NCBI RefSeq assembly: GCF_022024175.1
Contig: NZ_CP091794.1
Span: forward strand, 1,674,001 to 1,738,000
Length of the DNA: 64,000 nt
Source: Prevotella communis
GTDB lineage: Bacteria > Bacteroidota > Bacteroidia > Bacteroidales > Bacteroidaceae
Direction: 5' to 3'
The notes under the pieces were generated by a model. That model saw only the letters and a list, made by a program, of their open reading frames with translations. It ran no database searches and was not told where the DNA came from. Shown here piece by piece: positions 35,712 through 43,943 of this stretch. Made by a program: the position numbers and the translations under genes. The first letter of the stretch is position 1. The number at the start of each line of letters is the position of its first letter.

Positions 35712-37310
35712 CTGAACTTTCGCAAGTGAATATTCATTCATCAAGCGACTAATTTATACATTTGATATAGCTTATGGAACTTAGGATTGGCATCAATAAC
35801 CGCAGAAAGCAGTTCACTGGCATCGGCAGAGATCATCTCTGCGATTTCCAGGATGGTGTCCAATATAAGTTCCCATATCCTGTCCGAAGCGGACAGCTCC
35901 AGAGTACCAGCAGTGGCTTCACGGAAGAGTTCTCCGACGGTCTCGTAGGCCTCAAACCGCTTCACCGTGCAAAGTATGTTGTACTGCATCATGATCAGCG
36001 TAAAGCTGGCAATCTGTGCAGAGAAGTGTACGCTCTGACATCTGCCGAAGTCGAGCAGTTGCTTCTGGTCGTGATAAGCCACCTCGGTAGTCCAGCGGAT
36101 AGCGTACGTCCTGTATGCTTTGAGAAAACTAAGCGAGAGGTCCGTAGTGAGCAATCCATTCCAAAGCCCATTCCTGCCTCGTTTCGAGAAGAACAAACGC
36201 ACGGTGGTACCTGCAAACTTCACATCGATGGTGCAGTAGGTACATCTGAGTGTCCTGTTATGTTTGGTGAGGCCCTGCTTCTGGAGCTTCTTGATAATCT
36301 GCTTAGCAGTCAAATCACCCCACTGGGTGTGGTATTTGGTCTTGCCCAGCTTGATCATGCCTATCAGATGACACTTGATGTGGCGGCTGGTAATCAGGCG
36401 AACGAAGTCTGCACTGGTAAACCAACTGTCAACCAGCAGATAGTCGAAACGTATTCCACGCTTGATAGCGTACTTCACCATCTCGATTGCCTTGTCAGTC
36501 TTCTTCATGGTGTATTCTTTTATGCGCTCCTCAACACATTGCCCCGTATAGTCGGCAGAGAAACGCTCACTGCGTTGCTTGTCCGTCAACCCTTGCTTCT
36601 TGTCAGGATTACTGCCTTCTTCACCATGAAGCGAGAAATCGAGAAACAATTGGCTCATGCCATCGCACAGAAGCAGCGTCAGACATTTGTAGCCGAGGAT
36701 GCTCTTATGTCGGATATGAGAGAAAACCTTGCCGATAAGTTCACTCTTGCGACCACTCTTTGGAGCGTCTGTGTCATCGATAATCAGGCAGACAGGCTTG
36801 TCATGCTCAGCCTCGGTGCTACGGCTGATCTTACGCAGCAGCTGGAGGTTCATCGCATACAGCAGTTTGCGCCACTTGATATCACCATCATTCATAAAAC
36901 GATAGAACATGTCCTTCTCACAACAGAACAAGCGGCTTAATGAAGAGCCAGAGTACCGGTATGCATTCCTGACGACGAAGAAAGGGAACAGCATCAAAAG
37001 ATTAAGGACCTGCACGTTCGTGAACTTGCAGTTCTCTTTCTTCTCTGTCCCTATCTGCTCCGGACGTATGTTTATGCACTCCATCACTCTCATAATCGCA
37101 TTAATTGCACGGTTATTCTCATTTTCTGAGAAAAAGCTTCTCAAATCTGAAATAATTGTTGTACCTTTGCTCACGGCTTCTAAGTTTGAACTTTATTGTT
37201 TGGCGACTATAAAGTTACTCATTTTCAGTGAGTTGAGCAAACTTCGAAGCCATTTTTATTCCTATTTTATGTTAAATTATGCAGGTGCGCCATCACTTGC
37301 GAAACTTTAG
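35712..37310 (-). mobile_element. IS4-family insertion sequence, complete (1599 bp)
   Basis: Terminal inverted repeats of 18 bp: CTGAACTTTCGCAAGTGA (35712-35729) and, at the other end, the complement CTAAAGTTTCGCAAGTGA (37293-37310), 16 of 18 matching. An exact 8-bp direct duplication TTACATTA lies at 35704-35711 and 37311-37318. One intact transposase gene fills the element on the minus strand. Intact ends, target duplication and ORF indicate a fairly recent insertion. The target was the spacer just upstream of the REP-type transposase promoter. Confidence 0.92.
35741..37174 (-). CDS. IS4-family DDE transposase
   Basis: 477 residues. DDE catalytic residues: Asp133 in LIIDDTDAPKSGR, Asp249 in LLVDSWFTS and Glu364. 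The IS4 YREK signature Y-x2-R-x3-E-x6-K fits exactly: Tyr357, Arg360, Glu364, Lys371 in YAIRWTTEVAYHDQK. The start appears to be GTG at 37174; the next in-frame ATG is at codon 28. The reading frame is uninterrupted, so the enzyme may be active. Confidence 0.93.
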   Translation of the reverse strand: MSKGTTIISDLRSFFSENENNRAINAIMRVMECINIRPEQIGTEKKENCKFTNVQVLNLLMLFPFFVVRNAYRYSGSSLSRLFCCEKDMFYRFMNDGDIKWRKLLYAMNLQLLRKISRSTEAEHDKPVCLIIDDTDAPKSGRKSELIGKVFSHIRHKSILGYKCLTLLLCDGMSQLFLDFSLHGEEGSNPDKKQGLTDKQRSERFSADYTGQCVEERIKEYTMKKTDKAIEMVKYAIKRGIRFDYLLVDSWFTSADFVRLITSRHIKCHLIGMIKLGKTKYHTQWGDLTAKQIIKKLQKQGLTKHNRTLRCTYCTIDVKFAGTTVRLFFSKRGRNGLWNGLLTTDLSLSFLKAYRTYAIRWTTEVAYHDQKQLLDFGRCQSVHFSAQIASFTLIMMQYNILCTVKRFEAYETVGELFREATAGTLELSASDRIWELILDTILEIAEMISADASELLSAVIDANPKFHKLYQMYKLVA

Positions 37311-37322
37311 TTACATTATTTA

Positions 37323-37353
37323 TTGGTACTTTCAATAAAAAACTGTACCTTTG
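37323..37353 (+). promoter_or_regulatory. Promoter of the REP-type transposase gene
   Basis: TTG at 37323-37325, 20 nt, TACCTTTG at 37346-37353. It begins 5 nt outside the target duplication of the insertion sequence, so the IS left this promoter intact. Confidence 0.65.
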
Positions 37354-37357
37354 CGGT

Positions 37358-38479
37358 ATGTCAAGAAGTCGTGAAGAAGCCGAGAAAGCAGGCATACAAA
37401 TTAAAGAGATACATCATAACATGAAGCGACGTTTCCCTTGTCATAATTATAGCGATAAGGGTACGTATATGATAACCTTGGTCGTGGAAGGACGCAAGCC
37501 ACTTTTCGGCAGATTGCAAGGCGACGGTCTGGCCTCAATGGGTAGCGAAAACGAGCCTAAGGTGGTCCTATCGCCTCTAGGCAAGGCTATCCAGAACTTC
37601 GAGATACAGAAAATTCCTACCTTTTATCCGATGGTAGAGGTTTGGAAGCTCTGCATCATGCCAGATCATCTGCATATCATCATCAGAGTAAAGGAAAAGA
37701 TGCCCGATGGAAAGAACCTGGGACAGGTGGTGCGCGGATTCAAAACTGGGTGCACAAGGGCTTGGTGGGTACTCAGCGAAAGAGAAAAGACCTTCGGAGA
37801 AGCGAAGGGGACAGGAGCTGCTGATGCCGCACGCGGAGAAATGAAGAGAACGGGAGATGCTGACGCAGTGCGTGTTCCAGCTGGTTCTCCAGCGGGCCTT
37901 CGTCCTCTCCTCTTTGAGAAAGGATACTGCGACAAAGTTCTGCTACGCCCTGGGCAGCTTGACAACTGGAAGCGATATCTGGATGATAACCCACGACGAC
38001 TGGCCATTAAACGCCAGCACCCCGACTACTTCACTATTATGCATCAAGTAAACATAGGGAAATGGCGGTGCAAGGCAGTAGGTAACCGTTTCCTTCTCAA
38101 TAATCCAGAAAAAGCGGCGGTGGTCGTTCATAGTGCCTATAATGACGCAGAGTTTGCTGAACTGAAAGCCAAATGGCTCGCCCTTGCTGAAAACGGCGGT
38201 ATTCTGATAAGTGCTGCTATCGCTAAAAGGGAAAAGGAGGTGATGCGTGAGGCGATGGACCGCGGTTATTGCCTAATCTATCTTCGCGAGAACGGTTTCC
38301 CTGATTATTATAAGCCGTCTGGTGAGTCTTTCACCGCCTGTTCCGAAGGCCGACTGTTACAGATAAGTCCGTGGGATTACCACATGCAGCGTAAGACTAT
38401 CTCGCGAGAACAATGCCTAATGCTTAACCGACTGGCAGAAGAGATAGCCAATACGCCCTACTTCCCATTTGTTTCATAA
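37358..38479 (+). CDS. REP-associated tyrosine (HUH/Y1) transposase-like protein with C-terminal DprA/SLOG-like domain
   Basis: 373 residues. Residues about 22-225 form an IS200/TnpA-REP-like domain: HUH pair His104/His106 in MPDHLHIIIRV and the likely catalytic Tyr207 in WKRYLDDNPRR. A low-complexity insert with an imperfect internal duplication lies at about 145-178. Residues about 240-373 are not part of normal RAYT proteins (about 150-230 residues). This part has AAVVVHSAYND, ENGGILISAAIAKREKEVMREAMDRG, PDYYKPSGESFTACSEGRLLQISPW and LNRLAEEIA, resembling the Rossmann-like DprA/SLOG layout. With the TACCTTTG box only 4 nt upstream, the true start may be the second ATG (37421, MKRRFPCHNYSDKG). 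Confidence 0.75.
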   Translation: MSRSREEAEKAGIQIKEIHHNMKRRFPCHNYSDKGTYMITLVVEGRKPLFGRLQGDGLASMGSENEPKVVLSPLGKAIQNFEIQKIPTFYPMVEVWKLCIMPDHLHIIIRVKEKMPDGKNLGQVVRGFKTGCTRAWWVLSEREKTFGEAKGTGAADAARGEMKRTGDADAVRVPAGSPAGLRPLLFEKGYCDKVLLRPGQLDNWKRYLDDNPRRLAIKRQHPDYFTIMHQVNIGKWRCKAVGNRFLLNNPEKAAVVVHSAYNDAEFAELKAKWLALAENGGILISAAIAKREKEVMREAMDRGYCLIYLRENGFPDYYKPSGESFTACSEGRLLQISPWDYHMQRKTISREQCLMLNRLAEEIANTPYFPFVS

Positions 38480-38507
38480 CCTTCAGTACTTACAAAATAC
38501 AAAAAAT

Positions 38508-38540
38508 GGGGTTGGCGCATTGCCAACCCCTATTTTTATA
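38508..38540. terminator. Bidirectional terminator between the REP-type transposase and M6 protease genes
   Basis: GGGGTTGGC (38508-38516) pairs with GCCAACCCC (38522-38530). TATTTTT follows on the plus strand and ATTTTTT on the minus strand. Confidence 0.85.
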
Positions 38541-38556
38541 TAAGATAGTTTGTTTT

Positions 38557-40698
38557 TTATTTGATTACGACTTTGCGGCCGTTGATGATGTAGAGGCCAC
38601 TCTTAGGATTGGTTACCTTCTGGCCATTCAGGTTGTAAATGGCTGAGGTCTGCTTGGTGGCCTGAGGTGCGGTCTCGATACCGGTCTGAACCATGGTATC
38701 CACCACAACTACCTCGTCAAGGAAGAAACGCTTGGCGGGAGTGAACACCAGCTTGACATCGCCAGTACCTGAGATGGTGGCGGTGAAGGTGGTCCACTCG
38801 CTGCTCTTCATCGTGAACTCTGAGGGCTCGATGAGTACGGTGGCACCAGTAGCTGAGAGCTTCAGGCCGGTACCGTCGTTGCCCCAGCTTGCTGCCTTGA
38901 AGGTCAAGGTGTGAGTATTGCCGGCGAGCGTGATAGTGGGAGATGTAGCAACGCCGCTCTTCTTACTGCTTCCGAAGCGTGCACACTGATAGCCACCATA
39001 GAGGGCTTCAGCATCCCATCCGTCGTTGTCGGCTGCGAACGTTGAACTTGCTACAGAGCTACCCCAATTGTCATCGTTGGCGCCCGTTCCTGCACAATCA
39101 TTGAATGACTCGTAGAACACGGCTCCCTCGGGCACATCGGTAGTTGTACCGCCGTTGCCACCGGTGCTGGTGTATTCAGCCACATAATTGAATGAGATAG
39201 TGCCATTGGCATTGAGGGTGATATCCTCGACAGAAGAGTCAATCCAGTTGGTGCCGTTGGTATTCTTGTTAAAGAACTGGGCAGCCTTCTTGGCAATCTT
39301 GTCAGAGGTCTTGAAGTCCTTGTTAAAGGCTGTCACATTGGTCAGGGGGAACACATCATTCTCTTCGGTGAAATAGGTCTCACCCATATATGTTTCCTTC
39401 TGGCAACGGCCGTCGGCAGGAACAACCACCATGCGCTGGTGGTCAGGATCATCGTTAGGACCATTATTGTACCATACATCCTTATCGTAGTCGCAGTGTA
39501 CAATCAGCAGACCTGCATCGTAAAGTGAGGCATCCCAGCCCTCCAGCTGACGGTTCTCCAGCATGAGGAACTCGTTCTTATTACCTTTATTATAGATGAT
39601 ATAGCTCTGGCCGCCATTCTGCAGCGACTTCATGTTCTGCACCTGCACATCCTCAGCATCCAGTTCGATGGGCTCGAGCCATCCGGCCATCCACATCTCG
39701 TAACTGGTATAACCGGCAGGCTGGTAGCCGTCGCCATTATAGGAACCAGCGCACATCAGGTCCCAAGAGCCCATGCCCTGACCGCCACTGTAGTCGATGT
39801 CGTAGAAGTCGGGATATCCCAGACAGTGAGAGAACTCATGGCAGATAGTGCCCAGACCGTCGATTTCCCGACTGCCATTGAGCTCAGAGCCACATGCATA
39901 ATTATCGACTTTAAGATTCTGAGCTACTGTAACAGCACTGGTTTCACCGCCATAAGACAAAGAATACGCATGGGGCCAGATGGTATTCTCTGCGCCACCG
40001 TCGGCCTCACCCATACCGGCATAGATCACATAGACCTGATCCACCTCGCCATCGTTGTTCCAGTCATACTGTTTCCAGTTGGTCACCTCGTTCTTTGCCA
40101 GGTTGACAGCCTCGAAAACCATCTGTTCAGGATGCTGGTCGTAACCTTCTGAGTCGTTGCTGCCGTAATAGCTGGCTTTATGACTGACCGTCACAGGACC
40201 TACGATGTCGAAGTCGAGCTCAAACTGTCCGCGGCTCTGAGCCTTGAAATAGTCGGCCATAGAGCCCTTGAACTTACCCTCAGAGAAGCCCTCCTCGTTG
40301 GCAATACGCGTAAACAGTTCATTAGTATGCTCAGCCTGGAATGTCTCGTCCTGGAAGTTGACCAGGATAATCAGTCCCTTTTTCTGACCTGTATAATGGG
40401 TGGCAGCGTCTGTTGGCATGCGTCGGACACGTCGGGCATTTTCCTGCTGTCGGAGCGATCGGGCACGCTTTAGTGTGACCTGAGCGTCGATGGCCTGATA
40501 GAAGTCACCCTTCAAGGTGTAGGCCTTGCCGTCCTCACCCTTCCAGATGTGACCAAACTCGTCACCTACGAGCATCGCTTTAACCTCTGTGCCGTCGACC
40601 AGCTTCAGCGTTTTCCATTGTCCGCGCTTGGCAGGGACAGCTATTGCCGATGAGGTGATAATCCCCAAGGCAATTGTCATCAATAGTTTCTTAATCAT
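38557..40698 (-). CDS. Secreted M6-family metalloprotease with C-terminal sorting-like tail
   Basis: 713 residues. Signal peptide MIKKLLMTIALGIITSSAIA. A propeptide-like region to about 105 precedes the M6 (immune-inhibitor-A-like) peptidase domain with zinc motif HEFSHCLGYPD (HExxHxxGxxD, about residue 285) and Met-turn-like GMGSWDLMCAGS. A jelly-roll-like beta domain follows (about 540-680, YESFNDCAGTG). The last 30 residues, IYNLNGQKVTNPKSGLYIINGRKVVIK, match the tail found on many secreted Prevotella proteins, thought to be a type IX secretion sorting signal. Probably degrades extracellular protein. Confidence 0.88.
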   Translation of the reverse strand: MIKKLLMTIALGIITSSAIAVPAKRGQWKTLKLVDGTEVKAMLVGDEFGHIWKGEDGKAYTLKGDFYQAIDAQVTLKRARSLRQQENARRVRRMPTDAATHYTGQKKGLIILVNFQDETFQAEHTNELFTRIANEEGFSEGKFKGSMADYFKAQSRGQFELDFDIVGPVTVSHKASYYGSNDSEGYDQHPEQMVFEAVNLAKNEVTNWKQYDWNNDGEVDQVYVIYAGMGEADGGAENTIWPHAYSLSYGGETSAVTVAQNLKVDNYACGSELNGSREIDGLGTICHEFSHCLGYPDFYDIDYSGGQGMGSWDLMCAGSYNGDGYQPAGYTSYEMWMAGWLEPIELDAEDVQVQNMKSLQNGGQSYIIYNKGNKNEFLMLENRQLEGWDASLYDAGLLIVHCDYDKDVWYNNGPNDDPDHQRMVVVPADGRCQKETYMGETYFTEENDVFPLTNVTAFNKDFKTSDKIAKKAAQFFNKNTNGTNWIDSSVEDITLNANGTISFNYVAEYTSTGGNGGTTTDVPEGAVFYESFNDCAGTGANDDNWGSSVASSTFAADNDGWDAEALYGGYQCARFGSSKKSGVATSPTITLAGNTHTLTFKAASWGNDGTGLKLSATGATVLIEPSEFTMKSSEWTTFTATISGTGDVKLVFTPAKRFFLDEVVVVDTMVQTGIETAPQATKQTSAIYNLNGQKVTNPKSGLYIINGRKVVIK

Positions 40699-40756
40699 TC
40701 GTTTGTTTGTAAAATATATTTTAATGGGTTAACAAAAATCGCTTTTTAAAAGCGTA

Positions 40757-40786
40757 CAAAGGTACGTATTTTCCTGTATAAAACAA
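40757..40786 (-). promoter_or_regulatory. Promoter of the M6 protease gene
   Basis: Minus strand: TTG (complement of 40784-40786), 19 nt, TACCTTTG (complement of 40757-40764). This gives the protease its own transcript, separate from menA upstream. Confidence 0.65.
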
Positions 40787-40796
40787 AAAAATTGTC

Positions 40797-41696
40797 CTAA
40801 AAAAGAATACCTAACGATACCAACAGGCCGTAAATGAAGATGTTGCGCGCCGTTGCACCCAGACAATTGTTCAGTTCCCTACCCTTCCAGATGCGCTTCA
40901 TCTTCAGATAGGTGAGCACATGCAGCACCAGGTAGATGAACGGCAGGCCGAACGCCCACCAACGGCCGTTGAGCCCGAAGACAAGGCCCATCAGACAGGC
41001 CACGATGCCTACCATCAGATAGAGCATGATAGCCGCCTTCTCGCCCACATGGACCACGAGGGTATTCTTGCCAGCCTGCTTGTCGGTATCGCGGTCGCGG
41101 AAATTATTGACCAGCAGCAGTCCGTCAATGACAATGCCGCATGCCAGCGAGGCCGTGAGGACCTCAACGGTGGTGGTATGCAACTGGATATAGTACGTGA
41201 TGCTGACAGGGATGAGTCCGAAAAATACCAGCACCAGCACGTCGCCAAGTCCCATATACGAGAGGTGCGTGGTATAGAGGAAACAGAACACCACGCAGAG
41301 CACGCCGATAAGTACCATCTCCAGACCGCCAAACCACACGAGGGGCAGTCCGACGAGGCAGGCCAGGACGGTGGTGGCAGCAATGGCATGACGCATCCGC
41401 TCGATGCTCACCCACCCCTGTGTACAGGCTCGCTCAGGCCCCAGACGCGTCTCACGGTCGTCGGTGCCCTTGGCGTAGTCCACGAAGTCGTTGATGAAAT
41501 TGGCATCTATCTGCATGATAAAGGCAAAGAGCAGGCAGAGCGCAGCCGCCCACCAGTTGAACACATCGCCAGCATACTGCTGTGCGTCCTTCCAGGCCAG
41601 CGACAAACCTATCATCACGGGTACGGCGGCACCCGTCAGAGTCTTTGGTCGTGCGGCCAGAAACCATGCCTTAAATGAGTCTTTCTTTACGTCCAT
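40797..41696 (-). CDS. menA: 1,4-dihydroxy-2-naphthoate prenyltransferase
   Basis: 299 residues, an integral membrane UbiA-family enzyme that attaches the isoprenoid tail in menaquinone synthesis. About eight to nine membrane helices. Prenyl-diphosphate/Mg motifs are NDFVDYAKGTDD (about residues 69-80) and the second Asp-rich NNFRDRDTDKQAG (about 197-209). MDVKKDSFKAWFLAARPKTLT is the family start, so the ATG at 41696 is used, not the open frame to 41756. Supplies the quinone for anaerobic respiration. Confidence 0.93.
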   Translation of the reverse strand: MDVKKDSFKAWFLAARPKTLTGAAVPVMIGLSLAWKDAQQYAGDVFNWWAAALCLLFAFIMQIDANFINDFVDYAKGTDDRETRLGPERACTQGWVSIERMRHAIAATTVLACLVGLPLVWFGGLEMVLIGVLCVVFCFLYTTHLSYMGLGDVLVLVFFGLIPVSITYYIQLHTTTVEVLTASLACGIVIDGLLLVNNFRDRDTDKQAGKNTLVVHVGEKAAIMLYLMVGIVACLMGLVFGLNGRWWAFGLPFIYLVLHVLTYLKMKRIWKGRELNNCLGATARNIFIYGLLVSLGILF

Positions 41697-41717
41697 CTCA
41701 ATTTTTTCTGAAAACGC

Positions 41718-41748
41718 TTGCAAAAGTAAATAAAATCTTGTATATTTG
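41718..41748 (+). promoter_or_regulatory. Promoter of the HD hydrolase-guaD operon
   Basis: TTG 41718-41720, 20 nt, TATATTTG 41741-41748. Canonical spacing; the ATG follows 23 nt later. Confidence 0.7.
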
Positions 41749-41770
41749 CAAACCAAACCTTGAAAAAGTT

Positions 41771-42418
41771 ATGATAAAAAACACTGCCAGTCTTGACCTC
41801 GTAGAGTTTATTGAGACGCAGATACTGCCCCAATACGCTAATTTTGACCGTGCACACAACATGGAGCACGTGACGCGTGTGATTCGCCGTTCGCTTGAAT
41901 TAGCCAACCGCACAGGTGCCGACATCGATATGGTTTACACCATTGCCGCCTACCACGACGTGGGCATGTCGGGCCCCCGTGCCGTGCATCACATCACGGG
42001 CGGAAAAATCCTGCAAAGTGATGCCCGCCTGAAGAAATGGTTCTCGGCCGAGCAGATTAAGATTATGAAGGAAGCCATTGAGGACCACCGGGCTTCGGCC
42101 TCGCGCGCCCCACGCAGTCTGTATGGAAAGATTGTGGCCGAGGCCGACCGTGACATCGTGCCCGAGGTGGTGTTCCAGCGTACGGTGCAGTTCGGACTGG
42201 CCAACTACCCCGAGCTGGACAAGGAGCATCACTGGCTGCGCTTCAAGGAGCATATGGACCAGAAATACTCGGCCAACGGCTATATACGCCTGTGGATTCC
42301 GGGCTCGCCTAATGAAGAGAAACTGACGGAACTGCGTAACATCATTGCGAATACGCCCCTGTTGCGTGAGAAGTTCAATCAATATTATGAATTAGAAACT
42401 AAATCCGAAGAAGTATGA
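41771..42418 (+). CDS. HD-domain phosphohydrolase
   Basis: 215 residues. HD metal motif: HNMEHVTRVI (first His), AAYHDVGMSG (His-Asp), EDHRASASRAPRSLYGKIVAEADRD (later His and Asp). Members hydrolyse phosphate esters of nucleotides or similar; the substrate is unknown. It overlaps guaD by 4 nt, so a link to purine nucleotide or base turnover is plausible. The ATG at 41771 is chosen because the promoter lies between it and the upstream in-frame start. Confidence 0.8.
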   Translation: MIKNTASLDLVEFIETQILPQYANFDRAHNMEHVTRVIRRSLELANRTGADIDMVYTIAAYHDVGMSGPRAVHHITGGKILQSDARLKKWFSAEQIKIMKEAIEDHRASASRAPRSLYGKIVAEADRDIVPEVVFQRTVQFGLANYPELDKEHHWLRFKEHMDQKYSANGYIRLWIPGSPNEEKLTELRNIIANTPLLREKFNQYYELETKSEEV

Positions 42419-42882
42419 CAAACAAGGAATTGATGCGACGTGCCATCGAACTCTCCAAGATGAGTGTCCAGAATGGCGGAGGTCCCTTCGGGGCCGTGAT
42501 AGCCTGTAACGGCAAGATTGTTGCCGAAGGGTCAAACTGTGTAACGTTAGACTGCGACCCCACGGCCCATGCCGAGGTGTCGACCATTCGCAAGGCCTGC
42601 AAGGCCCTGAAGACATTCGACCTGAGCGGTTGCGAGATCTATACCTCGTGCGAGCCTTGTCCGATGTGCTTCGGTGCTATCTACTGGGCACACCTCGACA
42701 AGATATACATGGGCAACGACCGTAAGGATGCAGCCAAGATCGGATTCGATGATGACTTCATCTACCAGGAGATTGCGCTCAGCCCAGAGCAGCGCGAGAA
42801 GCCCTCGGAAATCCTGTTGCGCGACGAGGCGCTGGAGGCTTTCCGTATGTGGGAAGAGAAAGATGATAAGACGGAATACTAA
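42415..42882 (+). CDS. guaD: Guanine deaminase (cytidine-deaminase fold)
   Basis: 155 residues. Converts guanine to xanthine. Zinc motifs are TAHAEVSTIR (His and proton-shuttle Glu) and TSCEPCPMCFGAIYWA. NGGGPFGAVIACNGKI, DPTAHAEV and the C-terminal aromatic ending DKTEY match the B. subtilis GuaD type rather than the tRNA adenosine deaminase TadA, which lacks that tail. ATG overlaps the HD gene stop. Confidence 0.85.
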   Translation: MTNKELMRRAIELSKMSVQNGGGPFGAVIACNGKIVAEGSNCVTLDCDPTAHAEVSTIRKACKALKTFDLSGCEIYTSCEPCPMCFGAIYWAHLDKIYMGNDRKDAAKIGFDDDFIYQEIALSPEQREKPSEILLRDEALEAFRMWEEKDDKTEY

Positions 42883-43031
42883 GACAGGTAGAAGTATCCG
42901 GCTCCTAAAGCGGCCAGTAGCACGATGAAAACGATGATTTTCAGCATGCAGCTGGCTACTTTTTTTATCATATATGCTGCTGCGATGATGACCAGCAGCG
43001 CTACGGCATAGAATATCCAGTTCTCAAACAT
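42879..43031 (-). CDS. 50-residue hydrophobic membrane protein
   Basis: MFENWIFYAVALLVIIAAAY then MIKKVASCMLKIIVFIVLLA then ALGAGYFYLS: two membrane helices (about residues 6-22 and 29-48) split by a basic turn. It ends in TAG. It lies 15 nt downstream of the RluA-family gene on the same strand, so it belongs to that operon. Its last codons overlap the 3' end of guaD by 4 nt on the other strand. Function unknown. Confidence 0.65.
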   Translation of the reverse strand: MFENWIFYAVALLVIIAAAYMIKKVASCMLKIIVFIVLLAALGAGYFYLS

Positions 43032-43046
43032 GTGTGTTTCCTGATT

Positions 43047-43943
43047 TTATTTGAACAGTTGACGGAAGGCTGTGGGTACAGGGGTCTCAAACTCCATGGG
43101 TTCGCCCGTGCGGGGGTGCGAGAAGCACAGGAGCCAGGCATGGAGGCACAGACGGTGAATGGGGTCGTCGCCATTACCGTATTTGGTATCGCCGCATACG
43201 GGATGGCCCATGTCGGCAGAATGTACGCGAATCTGGTTCTTGCGACCCGTCTCCAGCTTATATTCCACAAGCGAATGTTCGGTAGTGCGGTCCAGTACAT
43301 GGAAATGCGTGATAGCCAGTTTGCCACCATTGTCCACAGGCGATGAATAGGTGACGTAGGCCTTGTTGTCCTTCAGCCAGTTCTGGATAGTACCCTCGTC
43401 CTGCTCCATCTCACCGCTCACCACGGCCACATAACGGCGGTCGTAGACAATCTGGTGCCAGTTGTGCTCCAGTATCTGCTCGGTCTCCATATCTTTGGCA
43501 TAGACCATCAGGCCACTGGTGTCGCGGTCCAGGCGGTGCACCACATGAGCCGTACACTTCTGGCGACTCTTCTTGAAGTAATCGTCAAGCACGGACTTCA
43601 CGTTGAGCGAGGAATGACCTGCAGCCATCGACAGAATACCGATATTTTTCTCTACGACGATGAGCCACTGGTCCTCATACACAATCTTGACGTAGCGGCT
43701 CTTGAACGACTGTTGGTTGCGCTTGGTCTTGCTGACGGCCACCTTCATGCCACGTTCCAGCTGGAAGTCAAACTGTGTCACGGTCTTGCCGTTGACCTTG
43801 ATACCACGTCCCTGCAGCGTCGCCTTGATCTTGGTGCGACTCTCCTTGACGTTTTCCAACAGCCATTCCAGCAACGGCTTTTGTTCGTTCACTACATAGT
43901 GATCATACTCACCCATGCGGTTATATCCAGTATTCATTCTCAT
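43047..43943 (-). CDS. RluA-family 23S rRNA pseudouridine synthase
   Basis: 298 residues. An N-terminal S4-like RNA-binding part (LLEWLLENVKESRTKIKATLQGRGIKVNG) is followed by the RluA catalytic domain with HRLDRDTSGLMVYAK, containing the catalytic Asp (about residues 140-155), and ETGRKNQIRVHSADMGHPVCGDTKYG. It isomerises uridines in 23S rRNA; the exact site (RluC/RluD type) cannot be told from the sequence. Start overlaps the phosphopantetheinyl transferase stop by 4 nt. Confidence 0.9.
   Translation of the reverse strand: MRMNTGYNRMGEYDHYVVNEQKPLLEWLLENVKESRTKIKATLQGRGIKVNGKTVTQFDFQLERGMKVAVSKTKRNQQSFKSRYVKIVYEDQWLIVVEKNIGILSMAAGHSSLNVKSVLDDYFKKSRQKCTAHVVHRLDRDTSGLMVYAKDMETEQILEHNWHQIVYDRRYVAVVSGEMEQDEGTIQNWLKDNKAYVTYSSPVDNGGKLAITHFHVLDRTTEHSLVEYKLETGRKNQIRVHSADMGHPVCGDTKYGNGDDPIHRLCLHAWLLCFSHPRTGEPMEFETPVPTAFRQLFK

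Noticed and set aside
35774..36940. 388-codon open frame on the plus strand inside the insertion sequence
   Set aside because: It is antisense to the transposase with its complete DDE/YREK motifs; the product shows no recognisable domain.
37162..37169. TACCTTTG on the plus strand inside the IS as an outward promoter
   Set aside because: It is the complement of the transposase start region and has no TTG at 19-20 nt upstream.
40920..41678. 252-codon plus-strand frame opposite menA
   Set aside because: Shadow rich in His/Gln/Glu; menA has clear UbiA motifs.
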